DNA from: Symbiodinium natans
Taxonomy: Eukaryota; Sar; Dinophyceae; Suessiales; Symbiodiniaceae
Reading direction: 5' to 3'
DNA: 64,000 bases
Assembly (NCBI GenBank): GCA_905221605.1
Contig: CAJNDS010001813.1
Location: forward strand, 501,934-565,933
Positions 30,946 through 43,145 of this stretch are shown here, piece by piece (position 1 is the stretch's first letter; every line of letters starts with the position of its first letter). The notes under the pieces were generated by a model, which was not told where the DNA came from, ran no database searches, and worked only from the letters and a program-made list of their open reading frames with translations. A program made the position numbers and the translations under genes.

Positions 30946-31102
30946 TACTTGAAGGTTCATGGTACTTACTAACCAATGATAAAACTGGGCTTATGACCCT
31001 ACTTATAAGTGGGATAACCCCTATAAGGCCGTTTAGGGGTATTATAAGTAGGGTTATAAGTGCAGTTATAATTGGTTAGTAAGTACCATGAACCTTCAAG
31101 TA
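30946..31102. mobile_element. MITE family A, full copy
   Basis: 157 bp with the same inverted ends as the copies at 13,538 and 22,413. Confidence 0.9.
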
Positions 31103-31379
31103 GGGCCCCTCTGGGATTCTGGACTTCCAGGGGAGGATCGGGCTTGTACGGATTTTAGGAGCTTTTGCAAGCGCCCCACACCCCTAAAGCCTGAAACCCC
31201 TAGAGCCTTAATGCAAATAAACCTTGCAGTATGCCCTTGGGTGTTATATAAATGTATATTTAATTCCTAAGGGTGCTGTACAACCTGAAACCCGACACCC
31301 CAAAAACCCAACCAAACTCCTCCACCCCACTGAAGGGCCTTCCTGCAGAGAAGATGGGCAGTGTGGGCTCGCCCTCCAG

Positions 31380-31587
31380 CGACGGGAGAAGTTTCCAGAA
31401 GACGCTCCTGGCGCCGCCGAAACGCATCCCGCCCGAACTCGGCATAGTATAGGGCTTTGTTAGTTCCACAAGGTTCGCCACAGGGTTACTACGGCTTTAG
31501 GCGTTAGGATTCAAGATCTCAGATGCTCCGCGCTGACGGTAGCTCCTCAGCGGCGCCAGCTGTGGTATGTCCATCACGTCGGCAGAC
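31380..31587 (-). CDS. Two candidate exons just upstream of the dioxygenase core
   Basis: At 31,527-31,587 the frame reads SADVMDIPQLAPLRSYRQRG between an AG acceptor and a GC donor. At about 31,380-31,455 it reads YYAEFGRDAFRRRQERLLET. They precede the HxD exon in transcript order and would fit the region before the catalytic core. Between them the minus strand has other open frames, so the borders are not settled. Confidence 0.5.
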
Positions 31588-31629
31588 CTCGGGGCTCATT
31601 TGCTATCATTGGTAGAGGACAAATCAGGG

Positions 31630-32280
31630 TTTAGGGTTGAGGGTTTTCAGAGGTTTAGGGTTAGGGGTTTAGGATTTAGGGCTTAGGATGAGGGTGTGCG
31701 TGAGGGTTCCTGTGCCGGCGCACACGTGTTTTCGGGTTCTGAGATGACAGGAGCACGCTCGATGTCTTCGTGCCAAAGCTGCACGTGAGCCGCGAGCCGG
31801 CATGGCTACAAACGTAAGGCGGGGGAATCAAGCCCCACACGTTCTAGTGTGCACGAGCTTCTGCATTCTCCATCGGAATGGTTTTACAAGCCTTGCCTTG
31901 CAACTTGGAACAGGACACCACTCGCTCTTGCTGCTCCGAAAACCTTGGAAAGACCGTGCGCCAATGCCAGGAAAAGCACGTAGGCCCCCGGGCTCCGGGC
32001 GCAAAGCGGTGCCTAGCAGCCTCCTGAGGGGGGGGATGGGGAGGCCACTGTATAAGGGCCCCAATTATAGATCCCACACCCATGCTTCGTAGCAGGCTAA
32101 GCAGCATGCGAGCAGAATCGCTTGATATTCTGGACCATGCAAACCCCGTTGGGGTATGGAGAACTCAGAGATGAAGCACGATTAACCAGCCCCTAAACAC
32201 CCGAAATCGCTCTAAAAATGCAAACCCTTAACGACTTGACACCCAACTTTCCCTCAACCAACCCTATAGACACCCTGAAC
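31630..32280. other. Repeat-poor block upstream of the dioxygenase
   Basis: Frames of 78-96 codons on both strands at 31,802-32,107. No motif seen. Confidence 0.4.
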
Positions 32281-32367
32281 ACACCCTCTTGAACCCTAAA
32301 CCCTAAACCCTAAACCCTAAACCCTAAACCCTAAACCCTAAACCCCAAACCCTAACAAGACCCCGTC

Positions 32368-32400
32368 CTTCTCGGAGCGCTCGCTCAACTCCCAGGCTTC
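32368..32400 (-). CDS. Candidate exon upstream of the dioxygenase
   Basis: Eleven codons, EAWELSERSEK, with a CCAG acceptor and a possible GA donor. No domain recognised. Confidence 0.5.
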
Positions 32401-32627
32401 CTGGAGTGCGGGTCCAAGCGCTCTCGCGGCTTATTGGAGTGCAGGGTTTAGGGTTTAGGGTTTAGGGTTTAGGGTTTAGGGTTTAGGGTTTAGGGTTCAG
32501 GGTTTAGGGTTTAGGGTTTCGGGTTTGGGGTTTAAGATTTGGGGTTTGGGGTGTGGGGCTCAGTTTAGGGTTTGGGGTTTAAGATCCGCCGACCCCGGCG
32601 GCGTGTTGGATGAGGTTGGAACCCGGC

Positions 32628-32672
32628 CTCCGGCAGAGATTGGAGGATGGTCAAGGCACACTCTGCCATATC
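32628..32672 (-). CDS. Candidate exon upstream of the dioxygenase
   Basis: Fifteen codons, DMAECALTILQSLPE, bounded by an AAG acceptor and a GC donor. No domain recognised. Confidence 0.55.
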
Positions 32673-32689
32673 CTTGGCACGTTTAGGGT

Positions 32690-32905
32690 TTAGGGTTTAG
32701 GGTTTGGGGTTTAATTAGGGTTTAGGGTTTAGGGTTTGGGGTTTGGGGTTTAGGGTTTGGGGTTTAGGGTTTGGGGTTTAGGGTTTGGGGTTTAGGGTTT
32801 GGGGTTTGGGGTTTAGGGTTTGGGGTTTGGGGTTTAGGGTTTGGGGTTTGGGGTTTAGGGTTTGGGGTTTAGGGTTTAGGGTTTGGGGTTTGGGATTTAG
32901 GGTGG
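32690..32905. repeat. Mixed TTTGGGG/TTTAGGG array
   Basis: The two unit types alternate in a near-regular pattern over about 200 bp, suggesting amplification of a two-unit block. Confidence 0.92.
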
Positions 32906-32999
32906 GCTCATAGGAAGTTTGGGGGTTTAGGGAAATTGGGTTTTGGGGCGGCTTGGGGTTGGGTTTGGGATTTGGGGGTCGAGGGAGTTTGGGGTTTCA

Positions 33000-33591
33000 G
33001 GGAGATTTGGATTTGGGGCTTGGGGTTTAGGGTTCGCAAGGTGGTTGTTTTGCAGGTTTGGAGTATGAGGAGTGGGCGTCAAGGTTCGGGTTCGGTCAAC
33101 AATTTTTGGGGGTTCGTAAGGGAGGGGCGTTCAAGGGGGGTATGTATCCCAAGGTTCCCCAGGCTTGAGTTCTTCTTGTTTTGGGAACAGAGCTTAGGGG
33201 TTTGCTTTAGGCCTTCGCTTTGAGGGAAGACATTTTGTGTTCCCTGCACCCTAAACTCTGCACGCTAGACGCTAAGGTCTTGGGGATTTCGGCGTTATCA
33301 TGAACTGAAGACGAGTTCGGGTTGGTCTACCTGCACCCCCTAGCTACCCTTTAATAAAAGGGACGTATATACCCTACCATTATGTTTAAAGGGTAGTTGG
33401 GCAGTGCTGGTATGGCTTATGATTTAGGGATTCTTTGTTTTCTTCAGAACCCGAAGACCGCTCGGCTTGCGGGAGGCACAGACACCCAAACCGTTCAAAA
33501 CAGCCAGCGCGCCCCGCTCTACCCTAAAACCCCAAACCCTAAAAACCCTAAACCCTCCAAAACCCTAAACCCTACACCCCTCCCCACCCCC

Positions 33592-33622
<31 letters not shown>

Positions 33623-36000
33623 AAAAAGAAAAAGAAAACCTAAAAAAACTCTCCCCCCACGACAAACGACCGGGTTAAGCGTTTCCCTAAAGCCGAAAAC
33701 CCCGACCCCGGCCCTCAAACTCCAACCTCCCCACAACAAACGACCGGGTTACGCGGGTGGAAGTCCAGCCACGGGACCCTGAAAACCCTAAACCCCCCAA
33801 ACTCTAAACCCTATTACCCCTCTCCCCCCCCCCCCCCCGCCCAAAAAAAGAAAACAAGACAAAACTCCAATCTCCCCAAAGTCCAGCCACCGGCGGGAGG
33901 AAGTCACGGAGTCGGAGTATCGATCCCCCCGCCTGGCAGAAAGGCTGGAAACCCTAAGCCCAAACCCGTTGAAGCCCTAAACCTAAGCCCAGAACCCTAA
34001 ATGCCAAGCCCGTAAATCTAGGCTCAACCGCGATTAGTCTTGAGGGTTTAGGGTTTAGAGTTTTTTTTATGCCATTTAAGGCACTTAAGACGTACCAAAT
34101 CGTCGAGGCCCATCTCCCTTTCCTACGGTATGTTAAGAAAGGATTTTTCCAGGGCCTCTACGGTATATAGGGTGTAGGGTTCAGGGGTTTAGGGCCCAAA
34201 ACCCCCCTCAATCCCTAAGCCCTAAACCCTAAACCCTAAACCCTAGCCCAAACCCCCCCCCCCCCAAATTGAGGAATAGACGGGTATTTCCAGGTGCAAG
34301 TTGGGGGGTGGTTGTATATGGGCCTCCAACGTGCCAAACAGATTTGGGGGGAGATAAGGCTACATGGGAGTCAGAGTTAGGGACCTAGGACCCTAAACCC
34401 TAAACCCTAAACCCTAACCCGTAAACCCTGAGCCCTAAACCCCGAGCCCTGCAAACACTATGCCCTGAACCGAAAACCTGGCGGAGGCTCCTTTTATTTG
34501 GAGCCCAGAGCTCGAAGTAAACGCGCTTGAACCCTGATTTACTACAACCTACCCCCACCCTAAACCCTAAACCCCAAACCCTAAACCCCAGACCCTAGAC
34601 CCTAAACCCTGAACCCTAAATCCTAAACCCTAACCCTAAACCCTAAACCCTAAACCCTAAACCCTAAACCCTAAACCCTGGACTGCCACCGCCCACCTCA
34701 GTGAGGCGAGCCTCCTCGGGAAGCTCTGGGGCGTTCTACTTCGGGGAAGTAGGCTTTCGGGTTTAGGGTTTAGGGTTTAGGGTGTAGGGTTTGGAGCGCT
34801 CGAGAAAGTGCGGGGGAAGGGGCTGTGTTGGTCACGGATCAGGCTGTTAGCGTCTCAGGGCATCCAACCTGTGGCCCTAAACCCCAAACCCTAAACCCTA
34901 AACCCTAAACCCTTACAAGCTACAGTACCCATATGAGCTCAGAGCCCCACATGTTGGGGCATCCTTGCATGCATCAAGGGCTCACTCAACCCGAAACCCT
35001 TAGCCGTAGAACCAAGAACCCTCAGTCCCCCCGCACAGGAGCCCCAACTGCAGCCTTCTTTAAAAAGTCATGCTTTGGGGTTTAGGGTTTAGGGTTTAGG
35101 GTTTAGGGTTTACGACAGGGGTTAGGGTTTTAGGCTTTAGGGCTTCCGGCCCTTAAACAAGGTTCACTGAAAAAATAGGATGAAGACTCTGAGGCATTGT
35201 GGTCTAGATATTGTGGGCTTCAGGGTTCAGGGTAAGGTTTAGGGGTTTAGGGGTTCAGGGTTTCAAGGGTTTGGGATTTTAGGGCACGAATTCTTCTCAG
35301 AGCGTACAGGGTGCTTGCGGGGTTCAGGGTTCAGGGCTTTTGGGTCAGGATTTTTCACTTCCACGTAAAGTCGGCTTCATACCCGCCAAAGGGTCCAAGT
35401 ACCCATATTCCCTAAACCCTAAACCCTAAAACCCTGAAGCCTTATGCTGTTATTGTACAGGTACATGGACCGTAAGACCTACGACTAAGGCGACTACGAG
35501 CGTGAAGCACCTAACACCCCGACCCTAAGCCCTGCCGTATAGGTTTAGGGTTTAGGGTTTAGGGTTTAGGGTTTAGGGTTTAGGGTTTCGGGTTTAGGGT
35601 TTAGGGTTTAGGGTTTAGGGTTTAGGGTGAGTTGAGGCTGCGGCAAGACCACCTCCCCGCGACTCGAGCCACCGCTGCTGCCTGGCCTGGTCAGGGGTTC
35701 AGGGCGTGCCGTGCAGTTGCGGCCTAACCCTAAACCCTAAACCCTAAACCCCAAACCGCAAACCCTAACCCTAAACCCTAAACCCGAAACCCTAAACCCT
35801 AAACCCTACCCCCTGAAACCCTGAACCCGAAAACCTTAACTCGCGAGGGAGAAGGTCTTTTGCCTCACCAACTGCTACGGCTGAGGGCGGCGTCAGCAAG
35901 CCCGGGGTCTATTAGGGTTTAGGGTTTAGGGTATAGGGTTTAGGGTCTAGGGTTTAGGGTGTAGGGTTTAGGGTTTAGGGTTTAGGGTTTAGGGTTTAGG
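33000..36000. other. Mostly repeat-filled stretch
   Basis: Telomere-like tracts, C and A runs and a local duplication. Small open minus-strand pieces lie near 34.70 kb (ELPEEARLTE before GTGGGC) and 35.65 kb (ARQQRWLESRGGG). Nothing larger is supported. Confidence 0.5.
33583..33850. repeat. Local duplication with C and A runs
   Basis: CGACAAACGACCGGGTTAAG and a near copy (ACAAACGACCGGGTTACG) lie about 75 bp apart, each near CCCCCAAAA-type runs. Confidence 0.7.
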
Positions 36001-36118
36001 GTTTAGGGTTTAGGGTTAGGGTTTGCAGGTGGTGGCTGCTGACGATGCGCCGGCAGGTCATGCAGCTCGCTCATCATGCCGCTGAGCATGGGCTACCGAC
36101 GCTGGTGTGGCCGCCCCG

Positions 36119-39100
36119 TCACTCTGCGTGGCTTGTGCGGGGCCAGGGGGCGCTGATGTATTCATAGTGGCCGTAGGAGGCCACATCGGCTAGGCATTGC
36201 AGGGCTAGGAATGCAATGCGGTGCTGTTGCCGTGGGGGCACATGCAGAATGCCAAAATCGAAGCCCTAAACCCTCAACCCTAAACCCTAAGCCCTAAACC
36301 CTAAACCCTAAACCCTAGACCCTAGACCCTAGACCCTAAGCCCTAAACCCTAAACCCTAAACCCTAAACCCTAAACCCTAGCCCTAAACCCTAAACCCTA
36401 AACCCTGAACCCTGAACCCTGTGCGCGAGCAGGGCCTGCCAGGCTGCGTTGGGTTTAGGGACGCGATCCTGCAGCTCAAGACCCATCCGACAATCTGTGC
36501 CATACCATCCCCATACACCTCAAAACCACAAACGTAGGGTAGGGTTTAGGGTTTAGGGTTTAGGGTTTAGGGTTTAGGGTTTAGGGTCTAGGGTCTAGGG
36601 TCTAGGGTCTAGGGTCTAGGGTCTAGGGTCTAGGGTCTAGGGTCTAGGGTCCAGGGTCTAGGGTCTAGGGTTTAGGGTTTAGGGTTTAGGGTTTAGGGTT
36701 TAGGGTTTAGGGTTTAGGGTTTAGGGTTTAGGGGTTAGGGTTTAGGGTTTAGGGTTTAAGGTTTAGCGTTTAGGGCTTAGGGTTTAGGGTTCAGAGGTTA
36801 GGGTTTAGGGTATAGGGTATAGGGTTTAGGGAGCCCTGAACCCCAAAACCCAAGGGGTGTAGGAATAGGGTGTAAAGAAAGTCCGAAACAAGAAGCAAGC
36901 CTCAAGCAGCATCCACAAACCCTACGCCCTAAATCCTAAACCCTGAATCTGTAGATGCCCTAATCCTAAACCCTAAACCCTAAACCCTAAGCCCTAAACC
37001 CTCAATCCTAAGCGCTAGACTGAGACCCCTTCTTGCCCAACCTCATCTTCGGCCCATCGAGCTAGGCGGGCGGCCGCCTTGTCCTGGGTTGCAGAACATC
37101 CAAGCTTTTTCACCTGGGGCCTGCAGGGCTTTGGGGTTTAGGGTTTAGGTTTTAGGGCTTTAGGACCCTCAGCAACCCTAGCAGGTTCCGCAGGAATTGC
37201 AGTTCCCTCAGTGCCCACCAAACCCGCATGCCCCGAAGCCCCCACGCCCACGCAGGGAGCCCAGTAGCCATGTTGCAATATTTTTTGCCCACTAATGGAA
37301 CCCCCTAAACCCTAAACCCTAAACCCTAAACCCTAAACCCTAAACCCAAAAACTAGGGTAAAGGGCACCACCGGGCTGGCAAGCTCTGTACGACTTCTGT
37401 GGGTGAGGATCTTGCAGTCGCAGGTTGCAAAGTGATGCTACTCACACAGCCCGATACACCTTCGTGCAGTAATGTATCTGAGCCCCTAAACCCTAAACCC
37501 TAAACCCTAAACCCTAAACCCTAAACCCTAAACCCTAAACCCTAAACCCCTGAACCCTAAACCCTTAACCCTGGAGACCGGGACTCGAGGTTGGCCTGGC
37601 CAACAACGGACTGTTGGCATTTTATATGACCCTGCTTGGCGTACAGGGTTTAGGGTTTAGGGTTTAGGGTTTAGGGTTTAGGGTTTAGGGTTTAGGGTTT
37701 AGGGTTTAGGGTTTAGGGTTTAGGGTTTAGGGTTTAGGGTTTAGGGTTTAGGGTTTAGGGTTTAGGGTTTAGGGTTTAGGGTTTAGGGCAATACCATAAC
37801 GGAACCTTTAGGAAAGACACGGTCTGCACCGTGTCCCAGCAAGCTATAGCCCTAAACCCGAAACCCGAAAACCCCAAACCCGAAACCCTAAACCCTAAAC
37901 CCGAAACCTAAACCCTAAACCCTAAACCCAAAGTCTCCGCACGACTCGGCGTCTCTGAGGCGCCGGCCAGCGTCAGTAGCGCCTCTTCCCCGCTGTCTGC
38001 GGCCTTCTCGCGTAGAACTTGAGCCCCAAACGCGCCCATGGCCTCAAAAACCCAAAACCCTAAGGGTCCATGTACCCATATCGTATAGACCTGGGCCCTA
38101 AAGCTACTATATGGGAACCCCTTTAAGGCCCAAGTCTATACTATAAAGGTACATGGACCTTTTGGGAAACCCAAAATCCTAGAATCTGGGAAGGGGGGGG
38201 GGGGGCGAAAGGATAAGGGTTTGGCAACTTTGGGGTTCAGGGTTTAGGGTTTAGGGTTTAGGGTTTGACTTTGAGTGGCTCTATGGGCATTGTAAGGGAA
38301 TAGGATTCGGAATAATTTGAGTTCAGGGCTTAGGATGTAGGATTTAGGGTATACGTCTGACGTCGCAAATTCCAGCCCACGCTTTGAGCCCCCAAACCTA
38401 AAAAAACTTTCTGTGCTCAGAGGGCTCCAAAGAAACCGGATCCCTTTATCACCCTATAAGCCTAAATCCGAATCAGGAGGGGTGGGGGTTCCCGGCCCGG
38501 GGGGGGTTAGGGCTAAAGACTCTAAATACCTGAAACCCTAAACCCTAGCTCTTAGACTATTGGCTCTGTGGGCCCTCCGCGCCTGATCCGCTGTGGCTCG
38601 CCTGGCGTTGAGGCTTGAGGCTCATACGGATTCAAGGGCGACTCGACGTACATAAGGGTTCAGGGCTTAGGGCTAAGGGTTTAGGGTTTAGGGCTTAGGG
38701 TTTAGGGTGTCTAGAAATATGCTACCCGGCTACCCCCGACCCCACCTCCCAAGAACCCGCCTTCGCGAAAACGAAATCCCACCCTGAACGACTTACGGCA
38801 CTCCCAGTAATTAATCGATATACGTCTCACCAAAAACATACTATAGCGCATCTGCATCGTCGTTGTTCCATTCACGAGCCTATCCCAGGTAAGCTTGAAA
38901 TAGAGCCTTCTCCCTTCCTTGGAGTAAACCCTGGAAAGAAAAGCGTAGCTATAACAGGAACCCAGAACCAAAAAAAGTATTAAAGTATAGTACTCCCAAA
39001 CCCAGTTATAGCCATACAGACAAGTGTTCCCTGTAGCGTGTATCCCGAGCACCATGATGGGCCCCTGCTGTTACCGAATACGCCGAATTTCCGAGCCCAG

Positions 39101-39466
39101 GCACCTAAGCACAGAAGACAGCATGCGAATAAGGAAATGTTAAACACAGAAACTTCCAGGGTCCACGCTCTACACTACCCCCTTAGGCTCCCCCCCAGAA
39201 TTAAGGCTATTTAGGTACGTAATTAAGGTTATTTACGGGGGGAACCTTGGGGGGATAGTATAGAGGGGGGTAGTAGGGGAGCCCATGATGATGTAAACTA
39301 TCTCTAGCAGGCCCCAGTCCACCCTTCATTGAATCTTTAGGGTTTCGGGTTGGGCCCAGAAAGCCTAAACCCTATACCCTAAACCCTAAACCCTGTTTAG
39401 GGTTCAGGGGGTTGCCTCCTCCGCCTCTTCGTCGCAGGCTCCGCTTCCGCGGGCGCGCCTGCCGCA
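36119..39466 (-). CDS. Candidate N-terminal exons upstream of the dioxygenase (cluster 1)
   Basis: Unique stretches with open minus-strand frames, flanked by telomere-like repeats: about 39,421-39,466 (APAEAEPATKRRRR), 38,568-38,652 (YVESPLNPYEPQASTPGEP), 37,926-38,045 (EAMGAFGAQVLREKAADSGE and beyond, 39 codons), 37,572-37,645 (YAKQGHIKCQQSVVGQANLE), 37,042-37,113 (VKKLGCSATQDKAAARLARW, with AG and GT borders) and 36,119-36,247 (HVPPRQQHRIAFLALQCLAD and beyond). Similar open stretches occur near 35.65 and 34.7 kb. No domain is recognised. That they belong to one gene is inferred from strand and continuity only. Confidence 0.5.
36536..36835. repeat. TTTAGGG array with an inner TCTAGGG block
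   Basis: About twelve consecutive TCTAGGG units (36,585-36,672) are flanked on both sides by TTTAGGG units. Confidence 0.94.
37645..37789. repeat. TTTAGGG array
   Basis: About twenty perfect units. A CCCTAAA array of opposite orientation lies at 37,492-37,555, with a candidate exon between them. Confidence 0.95.
38700..39330. other. Repeat-poor block with repeat family D
   Basis: A 114-codon minus-strand frame covers 38,711-39,055, but part of it is the dispersed repeat seen at 25,036, so it is not called a gene. The rest is non-coding in appearance. Confidence 0.5.
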
Positions 39467-40076
39467 GCGGTGAGGGTTGAGATGGGGGGTGTGCCCAGGG
39501 GGGGTCGGGGGGATTTAGGGTGTTTTAGGGTTTACGGCTTAGGGTTGTTAGGGCGTTTAGGGCTTTTAGGGCTTTTAGGGTTTTAAGAAAAAGCACAATT
39601 TGCTCCCATGGGAGGCCTGGGGAGCCGAAGGCCCTCTTTTGCCCCAATCTAAGGCTAGTTTCATGGTTTTAGGCTCCGAAGTATTTGTGAATTAGGTGAC
39701 CCTATTCTATAACCCTTTATGTACACTCGACATATTCATGTGTGGGCCCTGAATCTAGGGGCCCTCTTCTAGAACCCTTGATATACACTGACAGTATATT
39801 AAGGGCCCGTACTTCGGATCCCTATAAGCAAGGGCGAGTGACCGTCCTAAGGGCTCATGGTTCAAACCATGGTCCCTTGATTCAGGGTTTGGGGCTTGGG
39901 CCTTGGGCTCTGAAGCATGGGCCCTGGGGTTTTATCGGGGTCAATATAAGAGGTTCCTATGGCCTCAACCCTAAACCCTAAACCCTAAACCCTAAACCCT
40001 AAACCCTAAACCCTAAACCCTAAACCCTAAACCGCAGCTACCCCAAGACCCAAGCGGGCCCTCCTTCTTCGACGAC

Positions 40077-40133
40077 CTCTGTGGAGGCCGCGGCGGCCGC
40101 GGCCTTCGCGCGCTTGCGCGGCCCGCGGCCCAT
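40077..40133 (-). CDS. Probable first coding exon of a nuclear protein
   Basis: Starts at ATG and reads MGRGPRKRAKAAAAAASTE, a basic nuclear-localisation-like start, then a GT donor after GAG. It could be the start of the gene whose dioxygenase domain lies at 30-26 kb, but the chain of exons between them is not proven. Confidence 0.55.
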
Positions 40134-40249
40134 TGCGACTCGAGGGCTGGTTTTGTTGCTTTGGGGGGAATTGAGGGTAGGAGGGTTGGGGTTTAGGGTT
40201 TAGGGTTTAGGGCTTAGGGCTTAGGGCTTAGGGCTTAGGGCTTAGGGTT

Positions 40250-42990
40250 TAGATTGACAGGGGGCTCCTGCACATGCAGCCACCGTAGCAGTTGTACCAG
40301 CAGCACATCGTCAGTCACCAGTAAACCTTGTTCTGCTTGACTTGACAGAAACTCTAAACCCTTCAAAAAGCCTAAACCCTCAACCCTAAACCCTGAACTA
40401 AACCTTAAACCCGAAACCCTTAAATTCGTTGGTTCGCCTGATCTGTGATCTCGAGGTGACTCATTGTAGCGGCTCGTGTTGTTTGTACGTCCAGTTTGGG
40501 TGCCAGAAAGATGCTCTCCAGGACCCTCATCAAAAAAACAAGCCGGGGGAAAAGCGGGGTATGAGGGGAGGGGTAGAAGTTTAGGATTTAGGGTTTAGAG
40601 TTTAGGGTTTTGGGGGGGGGGGGGGGGGGTACAAGGGGGGTATAAGGAGAGTATAAAGGGGGGGGGGGGGGGGGGGGGGGGGGAATAAGGGGTGGAAAAG
40701 GGAACTCTGGAAACAGCCCTTCAATCAAAGAACAAGCGTAAGGGGGTATAAAGGGGGAGGTATACAGGTGTGTACGACCCTTAGAAACGTGTACCCGAAA
40801 CCCTAAACCCTGAACCTGAACCCTAAACCCCAAACCCCAAACCCTAAACCCGAAGTTGAAACTCTGAACCCTATCTGGCTTCCGAACCAGAAGCCGCAAA
40901 AAGCTAAGCACGATTTTCTTGCCCATGCAAGCTCTTGATCTGAGGGCCAAAGCAGGAAGGTCACACCTGTAAGTCTACAACCCTGAACCCTAAACCCTAA
41001 ACCCTAAACCTCCTACCCTCGGATGGCCTTTTAAACTTTCGTGAAAGTATTCCTACGTACGATCCTCTTGAACCCAATATAAGGGAAACCATAAAATATC
41101 AAAAGCGCATACCAACTTACCATTTTCGGAGTATTGGTAGGCCCTAAACCCTAAACCCTAAGGTCTTAGGTGGGTCTCAGGGTTTCACATCATGGGAGTT
41201 TACCTGGGATCCCTAAGGTTGTACTGGGTTTAGGGTTTAGGGTGTAGGGTTTAGGGTTTAGGGTTTGGTTTCGGGTTTGGGGACCCTTTTAAAGACCCTC
41301 TGAGGGATTTCAAGGGGCGCTCGGCGGATGATGGTTTTGGAGTTCAGACTTTGGGGGGATGACCGTTAGGGTCGAGAGTTCAGGTACTTTGAGCGGTTAA
41401 CACCCTCAACCCTTAGTCATCTCTTACCCAGAACCCAAGACCTGCTTTTGGGGTAGGCTTTTGGTTTAGGGTTTAGGGTTTAGGGTCTAGGGTCTAAGGT
41501 TTAGGGTTTAGGGTTTAGGGGTAGGTCTTACAAGGCCTAGGGTTTAAAGACCTTCCCCTCGGAGCAAAACGCGGGTGGCCGCTGTCAAGTCAGTGTCGGC
41601 CCACGGGGTTAAAGGCGACTCTCTCATGGAGTCTGGGACACAAAGCTGGAGACTTTTTCAAAGCCCTAAACCCTAAATCCGACCTCCTAAACCCTAAGCC
41701 CTAAACCCCAAACCCTATAAACGCTTTGTAGGGCCCAAGTCCGCAAGAGGTGGCGGGACGCGAAAATGGCCGGTGGAAGCCGACTGGGCTGACACGGCAC
41801 AGTTCAGCCTAAGCCCAAAAACCCGAAGTCCAAACTTCCAAAAAAACGCCAAACCCTAAACCTTAAACCCTAAAGGCCCTAAACCCTAGACCCTAAACCC
41901 TGACCCCGAGCCAAGTTCGAAAAGAAAATCCTTCTCTAACACCCTAACCCGCCTAAAGGCCCTGAGCCCTAGGCTCTGAGAAAACCCAGAACAAACCCCA
42001 AAATCCTTAAAGCCCGACAAGCCCGAGAAACCCTAAAGCCCTCAATTCACTAAAAGCCCTAAACCCTCGAAAGCCCTGAGCGACCCAGACAACACTAACA
42101 AGCATCCCTGAAACCCTAAAAACACAGAAAAACAAGACTTTAAACCGTCAGAGAACCCATGCAGAAGGTCGACGCAATCGAAGCGACGGGGCTGAGCTCC
42201 ATCCGGGGGGGGGGGTGTTAGGGCTTAGGGTTTAGGGTTTAGGGTTGGGGGGGGGGGGGGTGGGGGACCCTAAACCGTAAACCCTAAACCCTAAAATAAG
42301 GCGGGCTGCATTTCAGAGGGCTCAGGAGTTCAGGGCTTAGGGTTTAGGGCTTAGGGTCTATAGGTTTTTGGTGGGTTGAGATAAGTGCACTCCAATTCAG
42401 GGTTCTTCACTCAGAGCCCTTGTAACTCCTCCAAGACGACCCTAAACCCTAAACCCTAAACCCTAAACCCCCATGTCGCCTTCCAGTGGCTTTCGGCACG
42501 TCCAGATCTGGAGCTTCGGTCTGCAGAAGACGGCCAGGTAGTTGGCGAAGGCGCTCAGAAGGTCTGGGCTTTACTAGCTCAAACCCTGAAACCCTAAACC
42601 CTAGACCCTGAACCCTAAACCCAAAACCTACAGGGCTGTTCTCAAGAATAGGGTCCCTTTTTATAGGTACCGACATAGTATGGCACCCTCTAAACAGGAA
42701 ACCCAAAGCCGAATTTAGAGAACTACCCGCAAGAATCTCCAGGCACCTCTTTTTGCTATCAGAACCTTCCCTTGAAACACAAAAGGAATTAGGGCCCACT
42801 GGGGGGGGGGGAGGGGTACCCCTAAACCCTAAACCCTAAACCCTAAACTCATAAGGGTTTAGGGTTTGGGGTTTAGGGCTGGCCATTCGTCACCAGGAGC
42901 AGACCGAGCGCACGGAAAACTCTCAAAAGTATCCGAAATGCTGCATCCCAGCAGAACTTCGACTTCATCCGCGCCCTTCTGGGTTTGGGG
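40250..42990 (-). CDS. Orphan coding-like stretches between pyrophosphatase and the 40.1-kb start exon
   Basis: Open minus-strand pieces at about 40,262-40,331 (VTDDVLLVQLLRWLHVQEPP), 40,423-40,540 (RVLESIFLAPKLDVQTTRAA, continuing to a stop), 41,558-41,620 (WADTDLTAATRVLLRGE), 41,750-41,812 (VSAQSASTGHFRVPPPLADL), 42,526-42,569 (PDLLSAFANYLAVF, GC donor) and 42,905-42,983 (two overlapping open frames). No family recognised; they may form one small gene. Confidence 0.42.
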
Positions 42991-43073
42991 GAGTTTAGGG
43001 TTTTGGGTTTAGGGTTTAGGGTTTAGGGTTTAGGAACCCTGTTAAGAACAAAAAAACTTTAGGTTTTGCGCTC

Positions 43074-43145
43074 TCAGCCGACCCACAGCTCGCCGCTGTT
43101 CGACTCGCGCAGCTGCTTCCAGTAGCCGTGCGTCTCGCTGATGAT
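43074..43145 (-). CDS. Pyrophosphatase last exon: ETHGYWKQL
   Basis: Encodes IISETHGYWKQLRESNSGEL then WVG and an in-frame TGA at 43,074-43,076. THxYWKxL is the conserved C-terminal helix. The stop gives a protein shorter at the C-terminus than animal enzymes. Further splicing from a GC donor inside the exon cannot be excluded. Confidence 0.85.
   Translation of the reverse strand: MISETHGYWKQLRESNSGELWVG

Noticed and set aside
42449-42799. Frames with GLGFRV-type peptides, here and in many other places
   Set aside because: GLGFRV and GFRVWGLG are translations of TTTAGGG/TTTGGGG units, not protein motifs.
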